Source: Hirudinaria manillensis
Taxonomy: Eukaryota > Annelida > Clitellata > Hirudinida > Hirudinidae
DNA length: 64,000 nt
NCBI GenBank assembly: GCA_034509925.1
Contig: CM067531.1
Span: 9,963,319 to 10,027,318, forward strand
Reading direction: 5' to 3'
The position numbers and the translations under genes were made by a program. Below, one piece after another: positions 11,004-23,587 of this stretch (positions are counted from its first letter, which is position 1; each line of letters opens with the position of its first letter). The notes under the pieces are model-generated. The model ran no database searches. It worked only from the letters and a program-made list of their open reading frames with translations, and was not told the DNA's origin.

Positions 11004-13468
11004 TATTATTATTATTATTATTGGCTTTTTTTTTGTTAATTCGCGTCAAAGTCGACGCAGCTTAATTTTCGACTTGTTGGATTCCTTGTTTAGGATACAG
11101 AAGAAGGATGTCATGGTTGCTGTCGTATTAGCTTGACAAATGACATTCATCACGAGCCAGCCATCCGTGTGGATCCGCTGATCCGTTATGCCTTCCCCCA
11201 TCCGTCGCTTTACAACCATTACGATCATTATAGCATCACCATCATCGTCGCCATCGTCGTCGTCGTCATCGTCGACGACAGCCATCATCATCGTCGTCAT
11301 CATCATCATCATTATCATCATTATCTCCACCATCATCGTTATCAAGCGTTCTTTGATAATTTGAGAGTAGCGTCGAAAATTTCATAAAAACGAAGCCTCT
11401 AAACATCTTTCAGCTTCGTCTCCAATAACCGGACGAAGACCCGACCAACCGGACTGATGAATTTCAGGAATTAGACATTCAACGTTTGCGTGGAATTGAA
11501 ATCTTCTCTGACTACAAGCGAATTCTGTTGTTGTTGCTACGAGATGCTGTTGTTGTTATTGTTGTTACTTGAATTATCAGATGTTTAATGAATTGTCTCT
11601 TTATAGGAACAATACAATGCATCACAATATCATGCATCTCTCTCTCTCTCTCTTTTTCGGTCCGTACATGGAGCGCCATCTGTAATTTTGAAATGATGCA
11701 TGTTGGACACTCAAAGGAAACAATACATCACACCGGACCGGTGGAAATCGTGGCACGGGTCTGAATTTTCACCGTGGAAATCAACAGGCCTAACAGGTAG
11801 ATTAGGCCTAACCCGTCTATGATTCATTGAACAGGAGCAACAGACGGACTGCATTTTTGAGTTTTTATGGAGGTTTATTTTTTATAAATAACCACAAATA
11901 GCTTTAATTACTAGGCAATTGTGAAATGTCGTGCCATTTGTTTAACGGCAAGCCCTTATTATATTATATTATAGCTTGTAATAAATTTAAATATTATGAA
12001 TAATTAATAAGGTTATTATTATTATTATTCATGCTTATAATATTTATGAATAATTAATAAGGTTATTATTATTCAAGCTAATGAATTCATGAAATATATA
12101 ACCTTGTGGTCTCCAATGACTGAAAGCGCTTTCGACGCTCGTTTTGCTGGAAGTTTGCAGTCGCTTCGCCAGGAATCCTTGTGGTTGAAAAGTGATTGAA
12201 ATGTTAATTTGATTGAAATTGTTATTTCAATCAATCAATTTTAAGTGAGAAGGGAATTTATTATTTTATTTAATATATTATAAATTAATTTCATAAATGT
12301 AATATATAACTTTTATATGAATAATAATCGACAATTTAGGGATAATATGTAATAATTAATGATAATTGGCTGACAAATAAATTCTAGGAGCACATCAATT
12401 GTTTTTATAAACACAAACGAACGTTGGTTACGATGTTCGACTTAATAATCATAAATCGCAAACACCAAGTGTACAGAGTTGGTTGGTCTTACGATCAAAT
12501 ACGATCTGCGCAACAGTAAATAATTGGACCGATAAAAGTACTGTCTTCGAATTACCGAGCCCGTCAAAACGATCCATCAATTCATTAGAGCCATGGCCTG
12601 ATTACACCTCGGTCTGAACGGTACACACCGTGTATTGGATGTACCGTGTATTGGATACACCGTGTATTGTGTCACTGTCCACTGCACATTGGTGGAATTC
12701 AATATAAAACGTGAAGACGTCAATTTTGAGGCATGGGGGAGAAGGGAAGACCGCCCCCTCAACCCGTGGTTTCTGTTACCATACCTCTTCTGATTCTTCT
12801 CGTTAGAGAGTTTTTTTAATTTAAGCTTCTAATTTAGAATTTTTGGGGGCAAAAAAATAGACTTCAATTCAATTCAAAGTTATTGAGTTTAGAAAAGGTT
12901 TTAGTTTTTCGTAATGGAATTGGCTGAAATTTGACGAAGAGAATTTTAGAAAATATTCAATGACTATCGCCCTGTTGGCATAGAGTTCAATTCATTCAGT
13001 TCTTTAATGGTGCTACTTCGCTGGCTTGACACGAGATGTTTTGTAATGTGATGGTTTGGAGCCTAAAATGTTACCTCGTGAAAGTGGTCAGCTCAAAATG
13101 GAGAAGAATCAGAACTTTGAAAGAATAAAAAGAAAAATAAGTTTTGTTCTGAGATGATCATTCCGTTTCCTTATGCTGCAGTGGTTTGTAGTGGCTCATG
13201 GTACTAGAGTCAGTCAAAGGTTTGAATGAACTTTGATTGTGGGTTTGGATGGTACTCTGGTCAGGGCCATGGATCTGAGAATGATGATGATATTCGGGCA
13301 AAAGTCTGAGGATTAAGAAAATATTGCATAAAGTTTTTGTTGTTGATTTGTTTTGTACTTAAAAGGAGTCCGTCTGTTTTGTTTAGCCTCGTGATGGAAT
13401 TGATGTTACACTGTTGTTGTTGTTGTTGGTTAGTTATTGTTGTTAGTTGTTGTTGTTGTTACCTTCAG
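10353..13468. other. Region upstream of the ETS exon, no gene resolved
   Basis: This may be ETS-gene intron (minus strand) and 5' flank of the plus-strand gene at 13469. It contains (ATT)n at 10960-11020, a CAT/CGT-rich block at 11220-11345, (CT)n at 11640-11655, a tandem duplication of an AATTAATAAGGTTATTATT-containing segment at 11990-12075, and a short repeat around GTATTGGATGTACCGTGTATTGGAT at 12628-12668. I searched for a PNT-domain exon on the minus strand and did not recognise one. Confidence 0.45.
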
Positions 13469-16400
13469 ATGTACAACTGGCGTGAGGACTCCAAGCTGTT
13501 CTCGGATATGACTCTAGAAATTGAAAAAGTAAAAACAATTATTGAACTTGGAATGTTTTAAAATTATTTCAAGGTAAAATCATTAAATTGATTAAACTAG
13601 ATTATTAGAAACGAAATTTGAAAACATGAAAGTTCAGTCGGAAAAGTATTTGAGCTTCAAATGGTCACAATATTTTGGAAACATGCCAATTATATAACAA
13701 TTTAACAATTACAATGTAGAAATAACATTTAATAAGTTGAATTTCAAATCCATTTTAAGTTATGCAGCATCCATAACTAACCTGGAGTGAACATGAAACC
13801 TGAGAGATGGAGTGAGTTTTTGTGGATGTCGCTCGGGTAACTGCTCTTAGAGACGATGCTTCCAATGGAAGGGTACTTAGATGCACACTTCCAATCCATT
13901 GCAAGACTCGACGCGAGACGCTATCATTTCATTTCATATCGTCATATCGTTTCGGTCCGGGTTCGAAACTCGTCTTGGCTCGCTACGATTCAGGTTAGAG
14001 GCAGTGAGTTATTTTTTACACAATTTAATTTCTGTCCCTTTCAGCTTGTTTACGACTGCCGAGCGGGAATGAGTGAAAAGGAAATCAGAAAAATGTCTCA
14101 AAAAGCTAACGAGCAGCACTATGAATCACTGGGAACATTTCGAGATTTCCTGATGTTTAGCTTCCAGCGGCTCCGAGCGACTCCGTATCGCATTTTAATG
14201 AACCTTCATTTTCCAGACAGCCTATCAGGATTTCCTCTTCCTGCAATCTTGTTGCTTCATTTGCGAGCTGCCACGTTGCAGGGCATCTTGTCTCTCTGCG
14301 AACAATTCTCTCCTTTCACTCCGTGCACTCCTCGGTCGGATTCACATCCTCGTTCGGGGTGTGAGACATGTTCCGTTTTCAAATTATCCACTAATCGCCG
14401 TCAGCCTCTCTTTTCCACTCCGCCTACTCTGCTTCCTGCTATCCAATAGCGAGCTTCGTAACAAAGAGGACTGGCTTCACTGGATGACACCTCCTGGTCA
14501 TCCATGTGTCCGGGAGGCGGTGCCTGTGGAAAGGGAAAGGTGAGTAAGTTAAAAACAGCATTACGGACGTGTCCATTAGAAGTAATTGTTCTGCGTCCTT
14601 GATTGACACAAGATTTTCTGCTTTTCTGTACGCTCCACACACACATCACTCCACATTAAAGACGGGTGAAGTAAGGGCTGGCCCTTGCATGTCCCTCCTA
14701 GACGTATTTACGAAGCCCCTTATCAAGGTTTATGACGAGAAAATGTTTATCGAAATCGCTGTCCTGGCGTGTCACAGAAATTGCTTCCGTATCTGAATCC
14801 AGCGACCTGTCTTTGTCTTGCTTCTGCGCACGTCAATCCGTTGGTATATCGTTTACATTTTCTCCTTTTACTAAAGAAACACAGTAGTGGATGAGTACGT
14901 GGTTCGTTCTGAAGTTTTTAATCTTGAAACGTTGTTCCTTTGAAAGAGAACATTTTTAAAAGATCACTTTGAAGACATTTTCCCGACATTTTTGTCATCC
15001 TGAGATCTCAAAGAAGATGATACAAGTGAGGCTTTAAAAATATTATTAGACTCGAACTTTTTAAAGTTAATACTAACAATTTTAGTAACTAACAATACTT
15101 AACAAGCTTAGTAAATCCTAGAATCTAATTTATATCCTATAATTAATAACCTGTTCCATTAATTTCACACATTCGTTATTGCTGTATCTCAGTTTGACGC
15201 ATCAAATTGGCATGTATTTTATTTTTACTGAATCTTTATCAAATGTTTTAATTTAAAAATAAAATGCATAATTCCTGTATAATAATAATAATAATAATTA
15301 AATAATTCTGAATTATTGCAGTATTTGAAATGGATGACGAACGAGATTGAAGGTTGAATTGATTGTATTTTGAGCCCGTAAAACAGCAAAGGATTCTTTG
15401 AATTGCAATAGCAATCATAACCAAAAAAAGATGCACGGATACTGTTGGAACGGCCTTATTTTTTATTTAAAAAAAAAAGAAAGAAATTATAAGCACATGG
15501 CATTGCCTGATTGAGGTTGCAAAGATTGATTGAAAGATCGATTGACCAGATCAGTTATTCATCAACCATTTGAAATGTATTGGAAAACATAGGAAATGCT
15601 TCGATAACTTCTTTGGCATGACCTCTCGTGGTGTTAGCAGAATTTCCATATGTTCATTTTGTTCACAATTTATTTTTCTAAATATAATTTTTCAAAACTT
15701 CTAAAAAAAAATTTTAAATTGTTTCAAAGCCCCAAGACGATGCTCCATCAAAACGTTTGACTCAAAGTGTCCAAACATGTAGGTTTTGAAGTTTGTCCAA
15801 ATTCATTCCTACCAGTTTAATCCCAGCAAACCACAATTTAATTTATTGTAAATGATCAGAAGAGATACCGCCATATTTTGAACGGTAAGAGAAACTTTGA
15901 TTTCTAAGTTCTTTTGCGTAGTCCTTGCATTTACTTGCATTTTTCTTTAAAATTCACGATTAAATATCATACAAACGGTTGATTTTTATTCTGCTTATCA
16001 CGCCAAAAATCAGTCACTCAGGAGCCATACTGAGAGTACTCGGTTTACGTGATTCCTGGTGTTGTTGCTGTTGTTCTGTGAGGAACCTTTCAAAGTGTGA
16101 GTCCATTTCATGATTAAGAATTTATAATTAATAAATTATTAATCACAATTATTAGAATTAAGAATTTATAATTAATAAGTTATTAATCACAATTAATAAA
16201 TTTTTATTGTAAAGGAATAATAAATTATTAAATTATTGTTATAAAGGAATATGTCTGAAAAGGGGACCTTGGGGTACAATGGGGAACCCCATCACGTGAT
16301 CAAAGGATCACGTGACCTTAACCATTCGTGTCCTACGTTGTCATCAGAAACAAGCACACCTGATTGGTCCTGAACTTCTAGAAATGCTAGGAAAGCCACA

Positions 16401-16888
16401 GGGATTATTGAATTTAATTTTAATAATACTAATTCAATTAATTAATTTATCTATTAATTTATTCTATTTTTGTTGTCTTAACGAAAAGTTATTAATATCG
16501 ACGTAATTACCATTTAATATATGTTTATGTTTATAATTTAATGTTTTTATGTAGGGAGGATGGAGCTATTAAAAAGAAAATCATTGCTTTAATAATTGTA
16601 TAAATTTATTAATGACATTACTAACCAATAAAAACAGGTTATTAAGCTATAAATAACCCTTAGCACCAGAATAACACGAAAGGAATCTAAAATATGAATA
16701 TTATGACTACAAAGCCAGTTTCATTTTTCCACAGAATCACCAACCCATTCCATTCCGAAGTGGTGGATCAACCTTTAGTGGATCAATGCCTTCCCTCTTC
16801 CGTCTTAATGGAAATCGTTTCTAATCCTTCCATCCTTCCAAGTCGCTGGACACAGCAGGAGACTCTGCTAACGTTTGAAGTTGCTTGA
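13469..16888 (+). CDS. Unrecognised 137-residue protein, four exons
   Basis: I do not recognise this protein. Exons 13469-13528, 14045-14154, 14450-14539 and 16735-16888 join in phases 0, 2 and 2 to one open frame of 137 codons plus TGA. Each acceptor has a clear tract or CAG/TAG (TTACCTTCAG, TTTCTGTCCCTTTCAG, TGCTATCCAATAG, CATTTTTCCACAG). The third donor is strong (AAAG|GTGAGT) and the second weak (TGAT|GTTTAG). An AATAAA lies 54 bases after the stop. The protein starts MYNWREDSKLFSDM, has a charged helical first half (LVYDCRAGMSEKEIRKMSQK; FRDFLIELRNKEDWLHWM), then TPPGHP, and ends in a hydrophobic-polar tail (WTQQETLLTFEVA). There is no signal peptide or membrane segment. The first exon begins exactly at ATG after a 3' splice site, so a 5' UTR intron or further upstream coding exons are both possible. 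Confidence 0.6.
16292..16315. promoter_or_regulatory. Two TCACGTGA E-boxes, 16 bp apart
   Basis: TCACGTGA occurs at 16292-16299 and again at 16308-16315, inside the last intron of the unrecognised four-exon gene. This is the core bound by MiT/TFE and USF-type bHLH-zip factors. Function is inferred from sequence only. Confidence 0.3.
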
Positions 16889-16941
16889 AAATGGAGGATG
16901 ATGTTTCACCAGAGGGAGCAAGAAACGCTCTGAAATAATTG

Positions 16942-16947
16942 AATAAA
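16942..16947 (+). terminator. Poly(A) signal AATAAA of the four-exon gene
   Basis: Canonical hexamer 54 bases after the stop at 16888. It supports 16735-16888 as a genuine terminal exon. Confidence 0.55.
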
Positions 16948-18839
16948 TAGTTTTTTAATTGAATAAGCTCATAAAAAAAACTTAAAAAAACAATTAATTA
17001 TAATAATAATAACTTTTTATTGTCTCAAATTATTAAGAAATTATTAATAAGAAGAGATGTTGTTACTTAATAGCTAACTCGACAGTTTAAACGTCTATTC
17101 ATTGCTGAGAACGGTCATTTAAAACCTATAACCTTCAGCGCTTTTTTTGTAAAGGATTCTCCAACTTCGATTATGGCCAATATACAGAAAAGAAGGAAAA
17201 ATAAAATAGCTTATGAAAAAATGGACCTCTTATTTAGGGAAACATGGTGAAGAAAAGTAATTCCTATGGAGGTCAATGCTGGAATCCCTCTTAGGGTCCG
17301 GCCAAATGGCCCTCAAATTGTCCTCCTTTCCTTCCACTCCAGAGGCCCACACCAATTCAAATCAGACTCCGAAAAAATATAACCAAAACGATCGTCAGAT
17401 GGCTTCCACGTTGAGTCCTAATTGAGGAGATATACTCCGCATAAGTTGCGTAACTCAAAATTGCGTTAACTTAATGAGGTTGGGTTTTATTGATTTGCTC
17501 ATAATATCACGGAGCCATTTAAAAATGACGATAAATGAAAAATAACACTAAAAATGCACCAAAATTGTATTTAGGGTTACGACACTGTGAGCATATAAAT
17601 AGCCCACTACTGCCCTATTTTTGATTAAGGCTTGGAATTACAACTTTTCTGCTTTAAAACTCTTCTTACGATTTTTACAATTGTCGTTGTCACAATTTGA
17701 GCTACAATTTATCTACGATTTATTTATTTTCTTGTCTCTAAAATTGTTAAATGAATAATTTTAAGGCTTTTAAGGTTTAATTTTTAATTTCAAGAGTAAA
17801 CATTGGGTTTCCGTAAGTTGTCCTGTAAGTTGTGTCGTAGTGGACTTTGTTCACAATTAAACACGCAATTAAATGTTCAATCATTGACAGCGTTAGCATT
17901 AGCACTTGTAAACATTCTTATAAAATCAGAAAAAGTATAAAACAAAGCTATGGATTATTTCCCCGTCACTCATAGGTTTGATTCATTATCTTTGGTTTTA
18001 GGCCGTCATAGAAGGGACTTCCGCTATTCATTACTCTTAGTTAATAAAGTAGCTTCAGTACGTCTGAGGTTATATTTATTACTGAGGTGTTTCCTTCAAG
18101 CAACAGGGGGTGAATTCAATGTTGGAAAAACCTTAGAAAAATGACCGTGGTATCTAATTGAGCGGGTGAAACCCTACCCTCGGGTTAGTTCCCGGTGACA
18201 AATGTATGTGTAAATCATTGGGACAATCTAAACTACGGAAAAAAGTTGTCCATGGATATCCAGAAGGTGAGGTTAGGGATAGGGATGTGCCAAATCAACG
18301 CTGTGAGTTGGCCTATCACAAGGCTAACATTTGAATTTCCCTAAAATTAAACTATCCGGTCTAAAATTTTAGCTAGTACATTAAATATATTGCTTAATGA
18401 CATTTGAATAAAATTAATCTGGTCTAGCGATCGAGTGTGTCTCTTCACATCGAAATTAACGATTTCGTTAATTTTATAAAATATTTATAGATATCAATCC
18501 AATTTAACAGCCATTGCGGTCCCAAAATAAATAAAATAAGTGAAATATTTAAGCATTGCAACTTTGTAAATGTAATTGTCGCCAGAGTTTAAACATTAGG
18601 TAGTTTTATATTTTAAAATCTCTTGATGTTTAAAACAAAATTCAATTTTCAAGATATTAATTTTACTTTTGTGCTAAGCTTTGTATTCAGAGAACTGAAA
18701 CATAAATCACTTTAATTCATTTAATAAATTCACAACAATACTATTTTCAAAAAAATGCAAAAAATGTAAAATAGCAGAATTATATTAATTTATAAATTTA
18801 CATTTTTAATGTTGGCAACATTCGTATGTACCATTGTTT
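16948..18839. other. Intergenic, AT-rich, no gene seen
   Basis: I see no supportable exon, RNA gene or mobile element. Short open frames, such as one at 17950-18144, lack splice sites and family similarity. The right end is the eIF5A promoter. Confidence 0.5.
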
Positions 18840-18889
18840 CCGGAACAAGCGCAGTAGTTGTTCTTTTGGCTGTAGTTGGGACGTCGCAC
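18840..18889 (+). promoter_or_regulatory. eIF5A promoter-proximal region and 5' UTR exon
   Basis: An ETS-type CCGGAA and a GCGCA (NRF-1-like half site) are followed by a short pyrimidine run, then a CRE-like GACGTC. The inferred donor CGCAC|GTGAGT ends the non-coding exon at 18889. It splices to 19244 (acceptor ACTTGCAG), nine bases before the ATG. The transcription start is not determined. Confidence 0.45.
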
Positions 18890-19252
18890 GTGAGTTCAGA
18901 GTGAGTTCTAATATATTCTCGAGATTTTCCAGTTTTTGTGAATATTAACGATAGACTGGTTTTTATATATTGGTCTGGCTACTTTGTTTCCAATTGTTGC
19001 TTTTTGTGTCGTGAGCTTTTCGGCATAAACGTTATCTGCCATTTTAGTTCACATAGGCTCTGGCCGAGCTCGTTTAGCTGTAGCGTAAAGATTTAGGAGC
19101 GTTGGTTTTACAACTATCTGTATAATTTAGTGTTTATTTCGCACCCACGCGTCTGCATTGGTGACGTAGGCTCGTCCAGGGTCGGCTTTAAGCCCGGCAT
19201 AAGTAATGTTTTGACTGACTGCTAAATTGCTCGGTACTTGCAGACATAGAAA

Positions 19253-19992
19253 ATGGCCGATGCTGATCATGAATTCGAGAGTGCCACCTCTGGTGCTTCT
19301 GATACCTACCCCATGCAGTGCTCTGCATTGAGGAAGAACGGATTCGTCGTCCTCAAGGGAAAGCCATGCAAAATTGTAGACATGACAACCTCCAAGACTG
19401 GAAAGCATGGTCATGCTAAAGTAACTATCACCTGGCATTCATGGCGTTAACTCGAGAAAAGTTCTGACGAGCGGTTGTTTTTAGGTTCACTTGGTTGGTC
19501 TTGACATCTTCTCTGGCAAGAAGTGCGAAGATATCTGCCCATCAACCCACAACATGCAAGTCCCCAATGTCTCTAGGAAAGAGTATGAAGTAAGTGTTGT
19601 TGAGTCTGAAGCATTTAAGGCAGGGTTCGAGGGTTAACTTGTGATTGAACTTTCATTGTTCAGGTCATTGATATCTCTGAGGACAACTTCTTCAGTCTGC
19701 TGAGTGAGGATGGTGACACCAGGGATGACCTGAAGCTCACAGACAACTGCACACCAAACACATCAGAAGCTATCCTAGAAATGATTGCATCTGCAGAAGC
19801 CAGTGGTGAAAGAGTTATTGTAAGTAAATGGCATTTGTTGAGGCTATTTTTTCTAGTCAATATTATTTTGACTGCTTTATGTTGCATCGTGTGAAACTAA
19901 TAAGCAATCGATACGCTTCTCTACAGGCTACAGTCTGGAAGGCCATGAGTGAGGAGGTCGTCAAGGACCTGAAGATTGGAAAGGCCAATTAG
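19253..19992 (+). CDS. EIF5A: Eukaryotic translation initiation factor 5A
   Basis: eIF5A binds the ribosomal E site and relieves stalling, especially at polyproline, and promotes termination. It is the only protein carrying hypusine. Exons 19253-19420, 19485-19589, 19664-19819 and 19927-19992 give 164 residues, slightly longer than the about 154-160 usual in animals. The hypusination loop [11 protein letters not shown] is intact, with the modified lysine at residue 51. The N-terminal SH3-like domain is followed by the C-terminal OB fold ([19 protein letters not shown]). The introns are only 64-107 bp, the shortest in the window. The start is fixed by the acidic N-terminus MADADHEF typical of the family. 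Confidence 0.97.
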
Positions 19993-20032
19993 AACACTAT
20001 TGCTCCATTGACACTTGTTGTTTGGAAATTGA

Positions 20033-20038
20033 AATAAA
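20033..20038 (+). terminator. eIF5A poly(A) signal
   Basis: AATAAA 41 bases after the stop codon, followed by another A-rich stretch. Confidence 0.75.
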
Positions 20039-21257
20039 ATAAAAGTTAACCTATACATATATCTCATAAGCACATTTATCTCTTTACCCACATTTAGGAT
20101 TTGCATATTTTGACCTATTTGCAATAGATGGCTAGCTTTTCCTATGGAAATGTGAAGTGCTGTCACATTCCTCATCCTTTTGCTGCTTTGATAAAATGTC
20201 AAGGACAAATTGTTGATCCTAGGTTTTCCCTTTGCTTCTTGAGTGAGTCATTTGCTTTGAGACTGGGAGCTGTACTTGGATGATGGAGATATCTAGTTGA
20301 AATTAAAAAGTGATTGCCTTCACATGCTGAGGGTTTTGGAAATTTTTTTGTTTGGCTGTCCTCTGTGGTGGATAGTTGCGTTGTGTTGTGTCAGGGCTGT
20401 TTGAATTTGGTATAAGGCTTGCCAGCTAGCACATTGGTTTGTATGGTTTTTCTAGTTTGGGTTGGGTTAATCTTACTTTGCTTGTCCACCGTTGTGATGC
20501 GATGAGTGGAGATGATTGCTTTGATAATTGACTGGCGGTATAGAGAGTTATCTTAAGTTAAGAGGTTCTCGCTTACCGCTATTTCCAATATTGTTGCGTT
20601 AGTGCACTGGAGACTAGCTCTGACTAAATGCTTCTAAGAGGGGAATATGTTCAGTGTATCCTTAAAGACAGTTTATAAGATTGCTGGAGTAAGTCTGAAA
20701 GATGACCCAGATTTGGTCTCCAGTGATCGATAAAGGCCGGGTTAACTGTCGTTTTCGCAATCCGATTTGCTTAGTCACAACATTTGGGGCGGTGTTATAT
20801 AAATCTAAGCGTTCCTCATACTATTTGCTGTTGTAATGTTTTAAAATTACAAATTATACATAGGATAATCCAAATTATTTATAAAGATGCTTTTTGGCTA
20901 CCTGAAATGTTAGCCATGATGCAGCATTTATATTTATTTTTTTTTATTATCAATGACCGTTGTTGAAATTTGCCTCGTCTTGATATTTCTTAAAGTTATT
21001 TCACTAGAAATAAAAAAACTATGTATTTAAATTAAATTAAAATTCATTTCGAATTTATTTGATTCGGAGTTTTCAGTAAATTAACGATATCCATTGAAAC
21101 GGTGTGTCAAAATATTGACAATCCTTCACCGTGTTCTTAGTAGTAATATCGCTGGGTTCTGGGCGTTTGCAAGCATTCTCACACAGTTGAGTGATAATAG
21201 CTTATACCAAGTTTTAGGATTACCTTTGTTAAACCTAGTAAGTTTCAAATCGTTGAA
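20039..21257. other. Intergenic between eIF5A and the next gene
   Basis: No coding exon or RNA gene can be supported. The right end should hold the promoter and 5' UTR of the gene starting at 21258. I looked for C/D-box snoRNA-like boxes in the GATGA-rich stretch near 20495-20530 and found no convincing C/D pair. Confidence 0.5.
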
Positions 21258-23587
21258 ATGGAAGGGAATGACAGTTCTCAACGAGAAATTGCGACCGTTT
21301 CTTGTCAGTCTTCGGTCGGAGGACAATTCCTTGTTACGTATGACGCTCCAAAGCGCCTCGTGAGAGAGGAAAACTCAGCTTCTTGCTTGAAAATGTCTTC
21401 CAGAAGTTTGCAAAGAAATTGCAAGAGTTTTGCGGATAAGAACAAGCAGTCGCTGGAGCAGTCCCTGCTCTTCCAAACAAGTTCTAGCTGCCTACAAGAC
21501 ATAGCAGACGATTCTTTGGAGAATTCTGTCAACGTGGAAAGTGACACAGAAGATCAGCATGCATTCAGTGACGAGCGGCAGAGCAACAACAAGAGTTTTT
21601 CAATTTTCAAGACACCGTCCAAAACCTCTACTCCCATTAAAGGTTGTCAAACTTCCGCAAGGGACCCTGTGATCTCGAAGAGATTGTTTGACAGTATCCG
21701 CAAAAAATTCGAGAAAGCCACGAAATCTGACGTGCCTGCCGCCAAAATTCCAAAGCTGACAAGAAACACTGCTCCACTTCTCAAGACATTCCAGAGTCTT
21801 CCGAGATTAGACAAGGAACTGGGAAATGCACAACCGAAGAAGACGGCAATGGTAACCGGCAAGCGATTGGCAGAAGTGAAGCCCCTTAAGAGGCCCCCGA
21901 TCAAATTAACCCCAGCAATAACTAATTTGAAGCCAAAGATTCTAACAAAATCGAATCAACTGGAAAGGAAAACACCTGTAACTGCCAAGGTCTTACCCAG
22001 AACTCCGCTGATCAAAAGTGATGCTAAGAAACCAATCTCGGCCAGAATTTCTTCGACACTCAACAGACCGACTACCCTGACGAAAGATCGTTCCAGATCG
22101 ACCTCGATGAAAGTTATTAAAAAGGTTTGTCTCTGTTAACGATGTTAATTTACAGTTAGGAAATAATAACGTTTAATTAGCCTCATGGAGGCCATTTCTA
22201 ATTGGTGTAAAATGGCAAACCAATTTTTGCACTTCCAGGGATTTTAACCAACGATAAAACTAAAAAACGATTAAAACTAATGACCTGGTTTTCAAATGGG
22301 CAAAACATTAACTTGACCCAAATTAACCAAATTAGCCCATAGGATCATCACAAGGCTTTAAATATTTAGGTCTGCTTGCTAATTAGTAAAGTCAAGAGCA
22401 CCAAAGGAGCGATAACCTGCACTTTGCTATTGGCATTGCTTTATGAAATGCGAATCACATGATAACCGTTGCTGAATAATCTGGCTACGCTTTGTTGGCT
22501 AATTAATTTAAAATTGTGATTATAAAGCTATTACAATAAAGTTTAAAGTAGTTATAATTTAAATTGAATTTTAGGTTAAATTAATATTTATTCATGTAGG
22601 AAAGTGACTCTTCACCGCCGCCAGAGAAGTCTCCTTTATCACCAGACAGCATCATCTTGCAGTCTCTGAGCGAGAGGAAGAAATGGACACAGAGTTCTGT
22701 AAGTTGGAATCGAATCTTTCAACATATGGCTATCTTATTTAGCTTAGGAATAGTAAGAAGTGCCCTTCAATATCTTTGTATAAATCTAAACTTCATAAAT
22801 ACTTTATAAAGATATATATATCTATTTCGTAACTCCGTCATCTTTAAATGTTTATCCATAACCAAAAATTAAGACTTGATTGTATTAAGTTTTTTTTATT
22901 ATTCCTCTATTTCACATTAAATGGTTTTTAATTTAATTTAAAGGATGTGAAACATCTATCGGCCTTCACGCTGTATCAGTTGTCCACGGAAATCCGAAAC
23001 AAAACTCAGGAATTACTTCGTGCGCTGGGGTGAGTAAAAGTCTCTCATAACTTGTCACGAGCTGTCGTGATTTTATTTCAGGGGAGAGAAGGGACAGCCA
23101 CTTAGGGGGTCTCTATCTCCCTAAATTGCATTTTCGGTCCCCGTATTCTGATGAGATCCAACTGTTGCTTTAAATGTAAAGAAAAATGTTCATTTAACAG
23201 AATAGAACAGCATCAGGAAGTTGACAGAATGGCACCTCAGATTCCAGTTTTCAAAAGTTCTGATCCTTACACCTCCGCCACTCTTAGGAGATTGGGACAG
23301 ACCAACATCAACCTACAAGGTAGTTTATGAACTTTATTCCTTCCTCAGAAAGAGTCAGGCTCTCAAATAAATTCTTGTGGTTATGTTTAAAATGAATATT
23401 TGAAACAATTATCAAAGTTACTCATCAATCGTTTAAGGATGTTTTTGTCAAAAAATTACTTAATGACACTGCGTGAAATTTATGATCTGCATAATGGATT
23501 CCAATTATATTCTTTTCAGTTCTGGAGACTTTGCTCGTCAGACAAGATCTAAGCGAAGTCAGGAGAGAAGCCTGTGTCCGACTTTAG
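21258..23587 (+). CDS. Unrecognised basic Ser/Pro-rich protein, 412 residues, five exons
   Basis: I do not recognise this protein. Exons 21258-22124, 22600-22698, 22944-23029, 23201-23319 and 23520-23587 join in phases 0, 0, 2 and 1 to 412 codons plus TAG. The N-terminal 290 residues are low-complexity, Ser/Lys/Pro/Thr-rich and strongly basic, with several TP and SP sites (FKTPSKTSTPIK, PRTPLIKS), like disordered microtubule- or chromatin-binding proteins. The C-terminal 120 residues look folded: an SPPPEKSPLSPDS linker, then FTLYQLSTEIRNKTQELLRAL, VDRMAPQIPVFKSSDPY, and a final helix VLETLLVRQDLSEVRREA. There is no signal peptide or membrane segment. It lies 735 bp upstream of KIF3B on the same strand. 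A spindle, kinetochore or centrosome role would be a guess from composition only. Confidence 0.75.

Noticed and set aside
13950-13990. GGGTTCGAAACTCG as a tRNA T-arm
   Set aside because: No matching acceptor stem, D-arm or anticodon arm could be folded around it.
13856-14449. A single 197-codon open frame on the plus strand
   Set aside because: Only its middle (14045-14154) looks like protein. The flanks are low-quality, and splice sites cut that segment out as one exon of the four-exon gene.
20480-20540. Possible C/D-box snoRNA downstream of eIF5A
   Set aside because: GATGA-like stretches are present, but no terminal stem and no properly spaced D box was found.
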